DNA of 64,000 nucleotides from Dillenia suffruticosa (GCA_033439265.1 JAVTVX010000009.1:4391609-4455608); one strand, 5' to 3'. Shown: positions 11,952 through 23,930, numbered from the stretch's first letter. The notes: generated from the letters alone by a model not told the origin. A program made the numbers and translations.

Positions 11952-12004
11952 TTTCGAAACCCTAAGAAAAAATTTGAAGGAATTTTGAGGGAATTTTTTT
12001 GGAG

Positions 12005-12455
12005 ATGGAATGCGAAGGAAAGAGCAGTGATGCGTTTATTGATAGGAGCAAAGTGAAAATTTTGCTTTGTGATAATGATTCCAAGAGCTTGGAGGAGGTG
12101 TTCAATCTTTTGTGCAAGTGTTCATATCAAGGTAATAATTGATGAATTCCGTTTAAAAATTTGTTTTCTTATTGTGGAATTTTGTGATTGATAAGCATTT
12201 GTATTCATTTAGGTTTAGGAAATTAGTTGATAGCATTCTAATTATGATATTCTGAAGTGATTGAATCATTAAAGAGGTGCTTTTAATTATTGAGTTGTAC
12301 AGAGAGTGATCTTCAAATTGATTAATTATGGGTGTAATTCTGTTTCAATTTACCATATGTGGAAAGTTTCTGTGGTTGATTCAACTGCTTCGAACCAATT
12401 TAGCAATGGAGTAAGTATGATGGTTGGACCTCCAATCATGAGTATTTGAAGTTAT

Positions 12456-12521
<66 letters not shown>

Positions 12522-15500
12522 GAGATTTGGCCCTTTTCATGGTGGGTCCTTTTTGCTTTCTACTTTTGGTTACATTAGGTGCTCTAGTATGCCATGGAGT
12601 GGAAATGTCTTTAACTGTCATAATGAGGAACGTAATTTTTGTTTTGGCCAGAAATTCAAATTATGTTGCTTTGAATTGAGCTTTTAGTAGTTTCCCTTGT
12701 GTGGAAAGTTTCTTTTGTTGATTGAACTGCAGTAGACCAATTTAGCAATGGAGTAAGTATGATGGTTGGGCCACAAAACATAAGAATTTGAAGTTATTTC
12801 TATTCAGAGTGAGGAATAAGAAGAGAGAGAGAGAGAGAGAGAATGGGAGAAATTTCCCTTTTCACAAGGTGGGTCCATTTTGCTTTCTTCTCTTCGCTAC
12901 TTTAGAAGCTCTAGTATGTCATGGGGTGGCAGTGCCTTTAAATGTCATATTGAGGAATGTGATGTGATTGTTTTGGCCATGGATAATATAGTCCTCTTTT
13001 TCCTTTTAATGAATCTAACTCTTGTGGTGATAATCTCATTCTACATAATGGTTATAGCGCTTTGTTTCTTGTTGTCACCCGGGAGGGGGGTTTTCCTGCA
13101 TTATTGGTTTTTCAAACAACATGTCTCGTTTTGGCTAGAGTGGATGCTAGTTAAGCTGATTATGTATGCACCATATTTTACAGTAACTTCAGTGAGATCT
13201 GCAAGGCAAGTGATTGATGCATTGAATGCTGAGGGCCCTGATATCGATATAATACTAGCTGAAGTGGACCTTCCAATGTCCAAGGGCATGAAAATGTTAA
13301 AATACATAATGCGAGATAAAGAGCTACACCGCATTCCTGTGATCAGTAAGTTGTTCATTATTTTCTTCTCTCAGCTTACAAGCAATAAAATTTTTAATTC
13401 TATTCTGGCTAAATGCAAACCAGCCTTTAATCAGGCATTATACATGATTTGTTACGTTCTCCAGGAAATTGTTTCTTAATCCTCTTTATCCGATCTTTAT
13501 TGGTATATTTTAGTGATGTCGGCTCAAGATGAAGTCTCTGTTGTTGTTAAGTGTCTGAGACTTGGAGCGGCTGACTATCTCGTGAAACCTCTACGAACCA
13601 ATGAACTACTAAACTTGTGGACTCACATGTGGAGAAGAAGGCGGATGGTTTGTATTTTTACTTTGCTTGGCTATTTTTTGACCATTAGATCCTTTCAGCA
13701 TTCTTCCCATTGCTAGAAACATTCGGCTCCATGACTAAGGATAAATGCTTATAAGGCAGATGCAGGGATTAAGGCCATACCAATAGTTGGGTTTAACTTG
13801 GAGACTGTGCTTTATTAATATGCTTAGTCCATAATCATTATTCGTTCTGTGAATTTCTCTGGCGAAGGTCATATATTTTGTCTTTTATGAAAAACAAAAA
13901 GGTGTCACCAACCGAAATTTTTTAGAGCTTTCTTCCTGCATGTGTCTTAACATATTTGACGTCCTCCAACCAAATATGCATTCTGAACATTTCTCTATGA
14001 CCAGTGTACGAAGTTTAGGCATTGACTCAACTTTTGACATTGACAGCTTGGACTGGCAGAGAAGAACATTTTGAATTATGATTTTGATTTGGTGGCATCA
14101 GATCCGAGTGATGCTAATTCAAACAGTACCACACTGTTCTCTGATGACACAGATGACAAAACTCGAAAGAGCACTAACCCTGAGATGTGCATATCAACTC
14201 CCCAGGAAAATGAGGTGAGTGTGGCTTCTGCAACAAAGCTGGTTCCTGTGGAGATTACCTGATGACTTCTGCTTGCAATTTCATTAATGAAAACTTTATT
14301 ATTCATAAAAATAGGTTCATCTCCAGTTGTTAGGATTTCTGGATGTGTGTGTGTGTGTCTTTTTTTTTTTTCCTCCTCTCTTTCTTGGAATGTTAGATCA
14401 ACTTTCCACAACCCTCTCAAGTATGTGCTTTCTGATCTTTGTTTCTGTGCTTGTGCTGCCACCAGACCAACTCACCCAACCCAACCCGCCACCCATGTCT
14501 GAAATTCATCATTGACTAGGGTGTAATGGTTGTACAAGAACTGAATTAAATAAAAGAGAGCCGATTGAAAGTAGCAGAACATCAATAAATCCCAAAGTCA
14601 TGCATTGCTGTAACTCAATTCATCTCAGCAGGTTGAAATTTGAAACTAATTGGGGAAAAATTTTTTAATTCAGGTTTTTTTAATGCCTCATCAATGGTCA
14701 AGTTAAAAGTTATCATGTCATAATTTATATATTTCTTCAGGAGCTTTCAGGGATAGTATTTCTAGGAGCACCTTAATTTATATAACATTACTCCATTTTG
14801 TAGGAGGGTTAATAGGCTATCTCTGTATGTGATCAAATCCTGTCTTTTTCCCCCCCTGTTTGTGATCAAGTTAGAAGTTAGCATGTCATAATTTATATAT
14901 TTCTTCAGGAGCTTTCAGGGATAGTATTTCTAGGAGCACCTTAATTTATATGCCATTACTTCATTTTGTAGGAGGGTTAATAGGCTATCTCTGTATGTGA
15001 TCAAATCCTGTCTCCCCCCCCCCCCCTATAATTTAGTTGAAATCCTACAGTTAAATGGTACTCCAGAAGTACCTTTCCATTTCATGCACTCTGCCATAAC
15101 CCTTTGATCAAAATTTTCTTTAAAAAAATTCAGAATTCTGGGCCAAGTGTTTTCCAAAAATAGAATGGTATTTAATTCTTCCGACAAAGGATCTCCTCAA
15201 ACCTATAAAATAGGATATACCTATCAATCAATCACAATGAACAAGAAGGTACAGCATTATCTCTCCCTATAATTTGCTTTAGCAACATTTAGTGATCAAG
15301 TTCAGGTGCCTTTATTCAGTGACCTTTGACAGTGCTCTTAAATTCCAAATAATTTTCATGGAAAATTTCTTCTTTTATTTTAAAAATCAAAATCCTGATG
15401 GGAAGTTATTAGTTGCCCTCATAGTCAATCAAAATCTGTAGAGCGAAGGGCTAATAACAATTACCTTCCCTCGTATCCTACTATGAAAAAATGTGTTTAT

Positions 15501-18500
15501 AATTTTAGCAGTTAGAGTTTCTTAAAGGATTTGAAGAGCTCTCAGTTGGATTAATGCTTTCATTGCTTGGAGACTTGGTCAAGTTTGCTGCACTTTTTTC
15601 TTCAATCAGTTGAACTTTGCATTCAATACTGATATTTTTTTCCCTGGTCATCAGTCTAATAATACTGCTACTGTTGCTGCTGCTGCTTCTGTGGAGCCTG
15701 CAGGCTCAGTTGAACACGGGCCTGATGTTCCAGGAATCAGTGATCGTAGATCAGGTAAACGGCTCTTCATTTCTTCATTGATCATTGGATCATGATTGGA
15801 AAATGGAATTTTTTTTTAATTGTTTTCAACAGTTCTAACAGGAATTACTTTCTGATGTAGTCATAGAGTCTCAAATACAAAAACCCTACCGAAATTACCA
15901 TATTGTGAGTTGCACTTTGTGCAATCTGAAGCCCCTAAAAGGACCATTCTTATCGTTTTTAAATATTATGAGTGACTTGCAGTTCAGATGGCATGCTAAG
16001 AAATAAAGTTTTGCCCATTTGTGGTACCTAGTTATTATCATTTACAATGATGACTCCTTTAACATAATATATAAATGACTAAAGACAAGTGCTGTATGGA
16101 GGGCAAATTCTATGCCAGTTACATTGAGAACGAGCATAATTCTTTGGGAATTTCTCTAGCCTGGATGTCAAATGCCTGTGAAGAAATTCAACTCTGGGGC
16201 CCTCTAAATCTTAAGCAATTGAGTACTAGTATTATTTCAGTTTTTTCCTTTCATTTTGGAGAGCATGCGTGTAAGGTGCTATGGACCTGCTGCTGTTTCT
16301 TCTGGAGTTTCTTGGGTAAAGTGTTTTATCAAGCTTTTGGTTGAGAAGGGTACAAGGAGAACCAAAGCTTTCCATGGGGAAGCTATTCGGCTGTTCTCAG
16401 CTCCTCAAAAAGTTTCTATTTTCACCTGGGATGCAGCATCCCCCAGAATATTTTAATTCATGATAATTCACAGAGGTGCGATGGTAGTGAATAAGTGCTC
16501 CCTTTGCAAGAGAGACTTGGAACTGGTCGACCATCTCTTATTTGTGGATTAGAAGATCGTGGGAGATTGTTTATTCTATACCACGTATCAACCGATTACT
16601 TGCTAAAGATGTGCAAAGTGAATTGTGTAGACGTGGAGGGATTTGATTTGCTTCACAGCAAAGAGGAAGATTAGTAAGTTTTTTGGTTGTTTAGAGGGAA
16701 AGGAATACTGAGCTTTTTACATCTTTTTAAAGCTTATAAGACATTAAGCAAATGGAAGTTCAGATTTCAGCAGAGTCCACCTTTTCACTGTAAACAGAGG
16801 ATTATTTGTGATCTCTGAAATGAGGTTTTGTTTTCTGCTTGATCATCAATAGACAGTGTTGCAGATTTGTATCATTGTCATTCTCACTGAGTAGATCATC
16901 TATGAGCCATTGTGGTCGTCAATAGTAATCCCAAATAATTGAACAGAGTTTTATCATGAGTTTTTGCCTGGAAAATGCCTAAGATGATGATCAACCTGGA
17001 AGTGTTGGTGTTTGGGTCTGATTCAAGCTTAGGAGGGTGATATAAGGTAGAAAGACCAGAAAAAAATTTGTGGAAGGGGTGTTATGTGTGGGCACAATGC
17101 ACCTACCATTTTCCACCCTGTCAAAATGCTCCTTGGTTTCCCCGACCTTGTTTAGGAATTGGAGAAGTGCCCTGGTCTGGGCAATTTTGGCTTGGGAGGT
17201 CAAATGTTCATCCTTAAGCGTGGGCCTTTGGAACCTTTATAGTAGGAGAACAAAGAGCAGGTGGTTTTACTTGTGTTTATTCTGGAGATTCTGTTAATTA
17301 TATGATTGTGTTCTTATTTGTAGTACCCCAAGCAAAAGGAAGGGCAAAATCCTCGCATTGAGTATCCCTTTGTGCATAAATTGCTTCTTTATATGTCTAA
17401 TTATCAAATATCATCCCATGCAATGTATGGTCTTGTTATTGTTCCCTTGCATTATTCGTCAACTTGCCTGCATTTTTGCATCAAGTGCAATGCGTGTGCA
17501 AAATTATCATCCCTTTGTTCTTCCCTTGAAAGGTTCGTTGATCATCTGGTGGTATTTTCAGGACAATTTGCATCATGCCCAAAGAAGAGTGAATTAAAGG
17601 TTGGAGAGTCTTCAGCTTTCTTTACATATGTAAAGTCAAACACAGTCAAAAATAATCTCCAAGGTGTTGTCCCTGTTGAAGATCATCCCACTCCACACTC
17701 AAGGATAGAGGAGAAACGTCATGCAACAAGTGAACCTGTGGGGAATGATAGCCAAGGGCAGGAAAATGGAGAGGCATGGGAAATCTATTCCCAAGGAGAT
17801 GACTATGCAAGTACAAACAGTATTCCTGATTCTGCTTCCCTGGAGAGATCTGTGACACCTCCTGTGCCTGTGGAATTTCTACCACATGGGAATTCTAATG
17901 AAAAGCAGTTCTCTCAGGTTGTCATGCATCAAAGACTAGAATCTCAACTTGATATTTCAAATTTTCCTGGGCACAGTGGCTATCCGTATTATATGCCAGG
18001 GTTAGTCAATCAAGTTATGATGTCATCTTCTGCACAATTTTATCAGAAAGGCCATCCTAATTTGCAAAACCACGCTTCCTCAGCTGTAATATCTCAGTAC
18101 AATCACCTCCCACAATGTCCTCCCCATGTACCTGGTCTTGCATCATTTCCTTACTACCCTGTCAGTATATGCCTTCAACCAGGACAAATGTCCATTAACC
18201 CCCAGTGGCCATCATATGGAAGTTCATCTTCTGCTGAAGCAAAATCTAGTAAAGTTGATAGAAGAGAGGCCGCACTTATAAAGTTCAGGCAAAAGAGAAA
18301 AGAGCGCTGTTTTGACAAGAAAATAAGATATGTCAATCGGAAACGCCTTGCTGAAAGGAGACCTCGTGTGCGAGGTCAGTTTGTGAGGAAGGTTAATGGA
18401 GTTAATGTGGATCTTAATGGTCGGCCATCCTCTGTTGATCTGGATGAGGATGAAGATGATGAAGATGAGGATGATGCTTCGCGAGATTCTTCTCCTGAAG

Positions 18501-18541
18501 ATGATGCTTCAGATTTTATTAAATCTGCCTGCGGTTCTTGA
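12005..18541 (+). CDS. TOC1: TOC1 / pseudo-response regulator 1 (circadian clock)
   Basis: Exons 12005-12131, 13184-13345, 13514-13647, 14047-14214, 15655-15754 and 17562-18541 give 556 codons plus TGA, a little shorter than the roughly 600-residue Arabidopsis protein. The pseudo-receiver domain occupies about 16-135. Its usual phospho-accepting Asp is Glu69 ('ILAEVDLP'), with 'LVKPL' at 119-123, as is normal for this family. A divergent middle contains '[14 protein letters not shown]'. The CCT domain (about 465-507) has '[20 protein letters not shown]', and the tail is acidic. TOC1 is an evening-phased DNA-binding repressor of CCA1/LHY and related genes, and its CCT domain contacts DNA. Exon 5 could instead begin at 15610, using an upstream acceptor that adds 15 in-frame codons. 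Introns 1, 4 and 5 carry duplications or a LINE remnant. The gene is recognised with high confidence. Confidence 0.96.
12357..12985 (+). repeat. 342-bp tandem duplication in TOC1 intron 1
   Basis: 12361-12650 and 12703-12985 align from 'ggaaagtttc' through 'caatttagcaatggagtaag', a GA tract, 'ggtgggtcc', 'ctctagtatg' and 'gttttggcca'. The offset is 342 bp. The copies differ mainly in GA-tract length (about 60 bp against about 20 bp) and in scattered substitutions. Confidence 0.9.
12459..12518 (+). repeat. (GA)30 microsatellite in TOC1 intron 1
   Basis: An uninterrupted GA tract of about 60 bp. The equivalent tract in the second copy of the intron duplication (12824-12841) is much shorter, so expansion followed the duplication. 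Confidence 0.97.
14699..15030 (+). repeat. 168-bp tandem duplication in TOC1 intron 4
   Basis: Copies starting at 14701 and 14869 share 'atgtcataatttatatattt', 'gagctttcagggatagtatt', 'gagggttaataggctatctc' and 'gtgatcaaatcctgtct', each followed by a C-rich run. Only a few substitutions separate them, so the event is fairly recent. Confidence 0.95.
16380..16800 (+). mobile_element. L1-type LINE remnant (zf-RVT domain) in TOC1 intron 5
   Basis: The translated fragments '[16 protein letters not shown]' and '[20 protein letters not shown]' followed by 'HLLFV' match the plant LINE zf-RVT pattern ('PxKVxFFxW', then 'RRGxxxxxxCxLC', then 'VDHLxxHC'). A stop falls between the two fragments and the last cysteine is lost, so the copy is dead. 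The following 200 bp loosely fit the LINE C-terminus. It has the same orientation as TOC1. Confidence 0.65.
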
Positions 18542-20529
18542 AATACGACATGTCTTCTTTGTACATGCATATCCTAAGGTCCTTGACCGAGAGCTGGTTG
18601 AAGCTTTATTGTATTGAATCAGGGACACAAATCTTTTCAGTGTTCGTATTATAAATGCGGTGTCCTACATGTTCAGCAGGCCAGATTGTATTACTTCACG
18701 ATTATGGATAGGCATGGTAGATTTTTCCATGTAGAGGACATTATTTTGAAGAGCTGTTCACCTGGGATTTTGCCTGCTTATCAAAGATGACAGGTTAGTG
18801 TCATGCTTGTCCGTCATATCCACTGTTTAAATTGTGATGGTTAGACTTGTTGGACGGGTTGTCTCACCCGCTTCTCTTAGGAAATTCCTTCGTGTCAGAG
18901 GAGAACAAGGGTAAACTGCAAGCAATATACAATCAGAGGGTATCAGGGGACATTGGCTCTCTTCCTTATTTCCTTGAAAGTTTTTGAGAAGTTTCAGTTT
19001 AACCCATTTTCAATGAGACTAGATTCTGTAATTTGTCGAACTCAGCAAATTAAGGACTTGCCATATCCATTTGCAGAATTATATAATGTTTATTTTTAAC
19101 CCGAATTTTGATCTGCCTAAAAGGGTAGACAATGTGTACAATAGTGGATTAATGTTAATTGTGGGAAGTCGTGCTTCTTTACGTAGAATGTCTGATGTCT
19201 AATGACCAAGATGGATCAGGATTAGTTTTCCTGTATTTGAGGTATTTGCATGTCTGTGAATTTATGTAATGTCTTGAATAAACAGGAAAGCCTATGATCC
19301 AGATAAATGGTGAACAGATGCGAGAATGACTTTTGGATAGTGTATCGTATCTGAGACAGAGTGGTGTTCCATTCGAGGAGATTTTTAGGACGGGCCATTT
19401 TCTCTATCTGCTCATGGCAATATCTGGATAGGTTTCATTCATTAGTTCTGAAATGTTGGATTTGATAGGATTCATTCATTAGTTGTAAAATGTTCTTAGT
19501 TGTGAAATGTTCCATTTGAACAATAGCTACTAATGCCCAAGATCCAAGCGGATGAATTCAGACTAGACCGACTAGGCCAACTGTTCATTGGTGTCGGCAT
19601 TTAATTCTTCCGACTCAATACGCAGTTGAGTCCACATGCCATATGAAACGCCAATGGAGAGGAGAACAAAATGAATAATGCATATAAGAACTTGTGAGTT
19701 CTGATAAGAATAAAATGATTAGTGTAAGAACAAATCAAGAACGAAAGAAATCATTCATTTATAGCCATCCATATGATCCCCTCAACCAACAACAATCAGA
19801 TTATTGAGATAATACGCGTGTTGGGACTGGCAGGATATCATGGCACCAATAATCCATTTATTTCTGTCCATCCTCGATGATATTTGAGTCAAATCTCTTG
19901 CTAAATAAGGAAAATATAAAAAAAATTTATATAAATATTAATTAATTTAATAGAAGTTTTGAAAATGAAAAAAATAAAAAAAAAAATATTAGTATTGGGG
20001 TTACAAGAAAATAACAATATTAAAAACCTTGCCCTGAATACGAAGGGATTACAAGAAAATTTCAACATCCGAAGTCTCTGTGAGAGTGATAACACCTCAG
20101 AGTCTCCCTCTTCGATATTATTCATGTTGTTATCGTTTGGTGTTCTTCCCTTCACTTCGTACGTCTGACGGCATTATATTCAAAAATTGATGGCAATCCA
20201 TTTGATCATCGACCAGAAATTTCAAATTCGTCACACTGAAGAAGACAAACCCATGGTTCGTATCCTGATTAATACTTATTTGATGGGTTTGTGAGTAAGA
20301 TTCGGATTGGTTTATATTTCGTCACCAATTGTTCGTTGAATTTCCGCAACGAATGATTTCTCCTCTGACATAGAAATTCGAGAAGTTTTCTTATTGTAAT
20401 TTGCTGATACAAGTGTTTGATGGGTTTTGTTGCACTTCATTAATATCCCGACGGGTTCTTTATCGTTTGTTAGTTGGGTTCATGAGAAGCGGTTGGGATC
20501 GGTATGATTGGTGAATTTCCTCACCGAAA
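18542..20529. other. TOC1 3' region and PPR gene upstream region
   Basis: No gene is seen. An AATAAA lies at 19277. A short AT-rich stretch at 19905-19960 resembles the left part of the inverted family E repeat. Direct repeats of about 9 bp ('attcattag', 'gaaatgtt') occur at 19435-19515. The last 350 bp are presumably the PPR gene leader. Confidence 0.5.
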
Positions 20530-22005
20530 ATGTTACTTCTTCTAAAGTCGAAATTACAATGTTTCCCTTTGCAATTAGTTGATACCCACCAACCTAAGAG
20601 ACTTTGTTTCTTTGTTTACTCTACAGTGCCACATTCCAAGCCCAGTTTGTCTCAGTTGCAGAAGCTATGTGACCAGATATGTAGTGGCATTGGAAGTTTA
20701 GATGATCTAGAAGCAAGTCTTGATAAACTTAATATTAGTTTGACTTCTTCCCTAGTTACCCAGGTTGTGAATTCTTGTAAAAGGGAAGCACCTACTCGCA
20801 GATTGTTGAGATTCTTTCTGTGGTCTTGCAAAAATTGTGAATTGGAGGATGGGGATTATAACAATGGAATTCGAGTTTTTGCTGAAAAAAAGGATTTTAA
20901 AGCGATGGATATTTTGATATCAGATCTTGCTAAGCAAGACAGGGTATTGGAGAATCAGAGTTTTAGCAAAATCGCCAATACGTATGTAAAATTGGGACGG
21001 CAAGATGAAGCTTTAGGTATTTTTAAGAATTTATATGAGTTTAGGTGCTCAAGAGATGAAGACACTGTTAGTGCTATAGTGAGCGCTCTTTGTCTCAAAG
21101 GGCATGCTAAAAGAGCAGAAGGGGTTGTTTGGCATCATAAGGATAAGATTTCAGGGGTTAAGCCTTGCATCTATAGGAGCTTACTTTATGGATGGTCTGT
21201 GAAGGAGAATGTGAAGGAATGTCGAAGAATACTCAAGGAGATGAAATTTGCAGGAGTTTCACCAGACATTCATTGTTACAACACATTCATGTGGTGCCTT
21301 TGCAAAAGAAACCTCAAGTACAATCCTTCAGGTCTTGTTCCAGATGCTGCTAATTTGATGGCAGAGATGAGAATCCATGGGATTTCACCAACCTCGATAA
21401 CTTACAACATATTGCTAACTTGTCTTGGTAAGACAAGAAGAGTTAAGGAATCTCTTAGAATTCTTAATTCGATGAAGAAATCAGGCTGCTCTCCTGATTG
21501 GGCTAGCTATTATTCGGTTGCCAGAGTAATGTATCTGACAGGGAGATTTGGCAAAGGGAATGAGATAGTGGATGAGATGTTTGAGGAGGGGCTGGTGCCA
21601 CAACCAAGATTCTATCATAATTTGATCGGTGTTCTCTGTGGAGTAGAGAGAGTGAATTATGCTCTTGAGCTGTTTGATCGAATGAAGAAGAACTCGGTGG
21701 GCGGTTGTGGGCCAGTTTATGATTTGCTTATCCCAAAACTTTGTCGAGCGGGAGATTTTAGTAAAGGTAGAGAGCTATGGGATGAGGCAATAGGGATGGG
21801 CATTACTCTTAATTCCTGCAGAGATATTTTGGACCCTTCAATCACAGAAGTGTACAAGCCAAAAATGAAACAGGAGGAAGTGAACCTTGTGTACCATATG
21901 AAATCTCCAAGTCGGGTGGCCCCAGTTAAGATTAAGAATAAGGGAATTAAAAAGAAAATAAATAATAAAAAGAAAAGGAGGAGGCTTGCTTCAAGATATG
22001 ATTGA
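20530..22005 (+). CDS. P-class pentatricopeptide repeat protein, probably organelle-targeted
   Basis: An intronless frame of 491 codons. About eight 34-36-residue PPR motifs run from about 144 to 440, recognisable from repeated 'CYNTFMWCLCK', 'TYNILLTCLGK' and 'FYHNLIGVLCG' starts ending in 'GVSPD'/'GCSPD'-type turns. One repeat is lengthened by 'KYNPSGLVPD'. The N-terminus is hydrophobic and basic without acidic residues, fitting a mitochondrial or plastid presequence. No E or DYW editing extension follows. Instead the protein ends in a strongly basic tail (about 465-491) rich in Lys/Arg. P-class PPRs bind organellar RNA for stability, splicing or translation; the target cannot be read from sequence. 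Position next to TOC1 suggests the counterpart of Arabidopsis At5g61370 (from memory). The ATG at 20530 is the first in frame. Confidence 0.9.
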   Translation: MLLLLKSKLQCFPLQLVDTHQPKRLCFFVYSTVPHSKPSLSQLQKLCDQICSGIGSLDDLEASLDKLNISLTSSLVTQVVNSCKREAPTRRLLRFFLWSCKNCELEDGDYNNGIRVFAEKKDFKAMDILISDLAKQDRVLENQSFSKIANTYVKLGRQDEALGIFKNLYEFRCSRDEDTVSAIVSALCLKGHAKRAEGVVWHHKDKISGVKPCIYRSLLYGWSVKENVKECRRILKEMKFAGVSPDIHCYNTFMWCLCKRNLKYNPSGLVPDAANLMAEMRIHGISPTSITYNILLTCLGKTRRVKESLRILNSMKKSGCSPDWASYYSVARVMYLTGRFGKGNEIVDEMFEEGLVPQPRFYHNLIGVLCGVERVNYALELFDRMKKNSVGGCGPVYDLLIPKLCRAGDFSKGRELWDEAIGMGITLNSCRDILDPSITEVYKPKMKQEEVNLVYHMKSPSRVAPVKIKNKGIKKKINNKKKRRRLASRYD

Positions 22006-23017
22006 ATTGCCTCTTTGGTTTACAAAGAGGAATCTTGCTGTCTATGCCCTTATTTTGTTGGTTAATTTCTTGGAAGTTCTCCTGATCATGAGCTCATTTA
22101 CATATCTGAATTGAATCATTCCAGGCTAATCAGTTCCACCGGGTGAGTGACTCTAGTCTTGAACTTTGCCTTGTTTTCTTCTATCATTTAACTGCTGTTT
22201 TTCTAAATCTTAATTACTGCATTTAGCAATTTGACCTAGCTATCTATTGGCTTAGTCATTCGTACATTAAAAAGATGTTAGCAGTCTCTTGAGAGTTTCT
22301 GTTCCAGTTTATTGCCGTTGAAAATGTTGCCAAGTGGTTGCATGTTTATTTAAATGTTTATTCCCTCCATCACATTCCTTTGCAATTTCGTCCTAATCCT
22401 TCAAAATTGGATTGAAGCGCTGGACTGCATGCCTCAACAGAAGTAATCGGTTTTAATACCTGACAGCCCATCCAGAAAACCTGGGGGATGGGACAATATG
22501 CCCAAAACTCTTGATTGTGGGTTATGTAACCTTTTCCATCTGGGTTTAGGTCTGAAGGTCAATTTTACACCTACACTTGTATGCTCGTGCACAATCTAAT
22601 GCAAAAGTTTGTTTTACCCGCCTAGAAGCAACAAAGCCTGAGGCACTTGCCAGTTGCCATGAGTATGATTCCAGCGGGGGGAGTGAAGGAGCACCAGTGA
22701 AGGAACTGGGGAACTTAAAAGAATTATGCAAACCTGAAATACAAAATAAATGAGTTGATTGAAGGTGTACCTATCACTATTTATGTACTTTATTACAAAC
22801 TACAGATCTCTTAATACTTGCAGCGGAAGACCGAGGTTGGATGATACATTAAACTTTGCCAAAAACTTATTTACATTTTTCTTTTCTTGCGACAAGGGGA
22901 ATCAAAAGCCTAAAATAGAGAAACCATGGGAGCCAGATACAACGCATACTGAACCATCAAAGTTAGAGAGGTTTTTTTTTTTTTTTTTTTTTTTTTATCT
23001 GTTTAATCAATCGGTTT

Positions 23018-23175
23018 TTGAAATCATATTTTGAATAATTCGATTCGATTGGTTGGACCCTCTATACGGAGAAATTTCTCAACTTAATTTTTTTCATTCC
23101 TAATATTCAAATTTAAATTTTGATTAAAAAATTTAACGTCATTCTCACTAAATAAACTTTCCATTCATAACTAGA
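23018..23175 (+). repeat. Dispersed repeat, family B
   Basis: 'ttttgaataattcgattcga' is followed by 'ttttcattcctaatattcaa', then 'tttgattaaaaaatttaacg' and 'ctcactaaataaactttcc', in the same order as 34670-34810. Confidence 0.6.
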
Positions 23176-23279
23176 GTCAGTTTGAGAGAATAAAATCCCC
23201 AATCCCTTCCGATGCAGACCAATCAGCGCATTATTTGGCCTTTCCAATCCATTAATCTAAGCATTACCATATTGAGAAT

Positions 23280-23620
23280 CCCGAATGGTTAGGGGCGCAC
23301 ATGGAGTGGTGGGATCTTGTGGCATGGTGCCCTCGGATCATGGGACATCTTTTGCGCTGCACCGTGACTACTTAGGACCTGTTTACCACGCCCCCCAAAA
23401 ACGCGCGTAGGACAAAATCTCTATCTCGCCCCGCCCCACCAGCACCGGGACTAGCACCAGCAACAGCTTGTAACCGCCGTGGATGTGCATTAGTTTACTA
23501 GGATGGGATCGGATGGTAACAAAAACACAAGCACGTTTCAAATCCAACGCGTCAAAGCCAGTAGAAAAAAGGTCCCCTAGACAGCGGCGGGTCCAATCGC
23601 TGGACAGCACTCCTCACCAT
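23280..23620. other. GC-richer island upstream of the XXT gene
   Basis: About 340 bp of clearly higher GC than its flanks, with 'accacgccccccaaaaacgc', several CG dinucleotides and 'ggcgggtccaatcgctgg'. No frame on either strand looks like a known protein. It lies about 0.9-1.3 kb before the XXT start and could be an upstream regulatory region or an alternative leader. Confidence 0.35.
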
Positions 23621-23729
23621 TTACTATAATATGTGTTTACTTTTGTTTCAACTCCCGTCTGTCTCAATTTTGCTTTTGTTTAACAAAAAACATTTGAGAT
23701 CGCATTCAAACTAAACATTTCATTATAGA

Positions 23730-23930
23730 ATTTTTATCTACCAACGTCTGATTAGACTAATAACACTAATATTTTATAAAAAAGATTTTAAATTTAAACA
23801 TACTTATAAAGAAAATAAATATTATAAATGACCAATCCAACTCGAATCAGATTTAATCAGATCTAATATGGTTACTAAATATCGATTTACTTTTATTAAT
23901 CAAATCTTTGATAATAACTCAAAAATAAAC
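23730..23930 (-). repeat. Dispersed repeat, family A (inverted)
   Basis: The reverse complement contains 'tttagtaaccatattagatc', 'gattaaatctgattcgagtt' and 'tttaaatttaaaatctttt', in the order seen for family A. Confidence 0.5.

Larger units (their letters stand above)
6557..12004. other. Intergenic region and TOC1 promoter/leader
   Basis: 5.4 kb with no supported gene. From about 6557 to 6900 is the 3' end of the exonuclease transcript. Then come an RTE LINE tail (7085-7262), a family B copy (7636-7795), family A copies (8455, 9800, 11110), an inverted family E fragment (10690-10860) and plain AT-rich DNA. A short stretch of more balanced composition at 9070-9240 has no recognisable product. 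From about 11350 the sequence becomes GA- then CT-rich and looks like the TOC1 promoter and 5' leader. Confidence 0.6.

Noticed and set aside
17325..17561. Open frame directly before the last TOC1 exon
   Set aside because: It is in frame with the exon but has no acceptor giving the right phase, and its sequence is unlike TOC1. The acceptor at 17561 joins in phase to the known '[14 protein letters not shown]' region.
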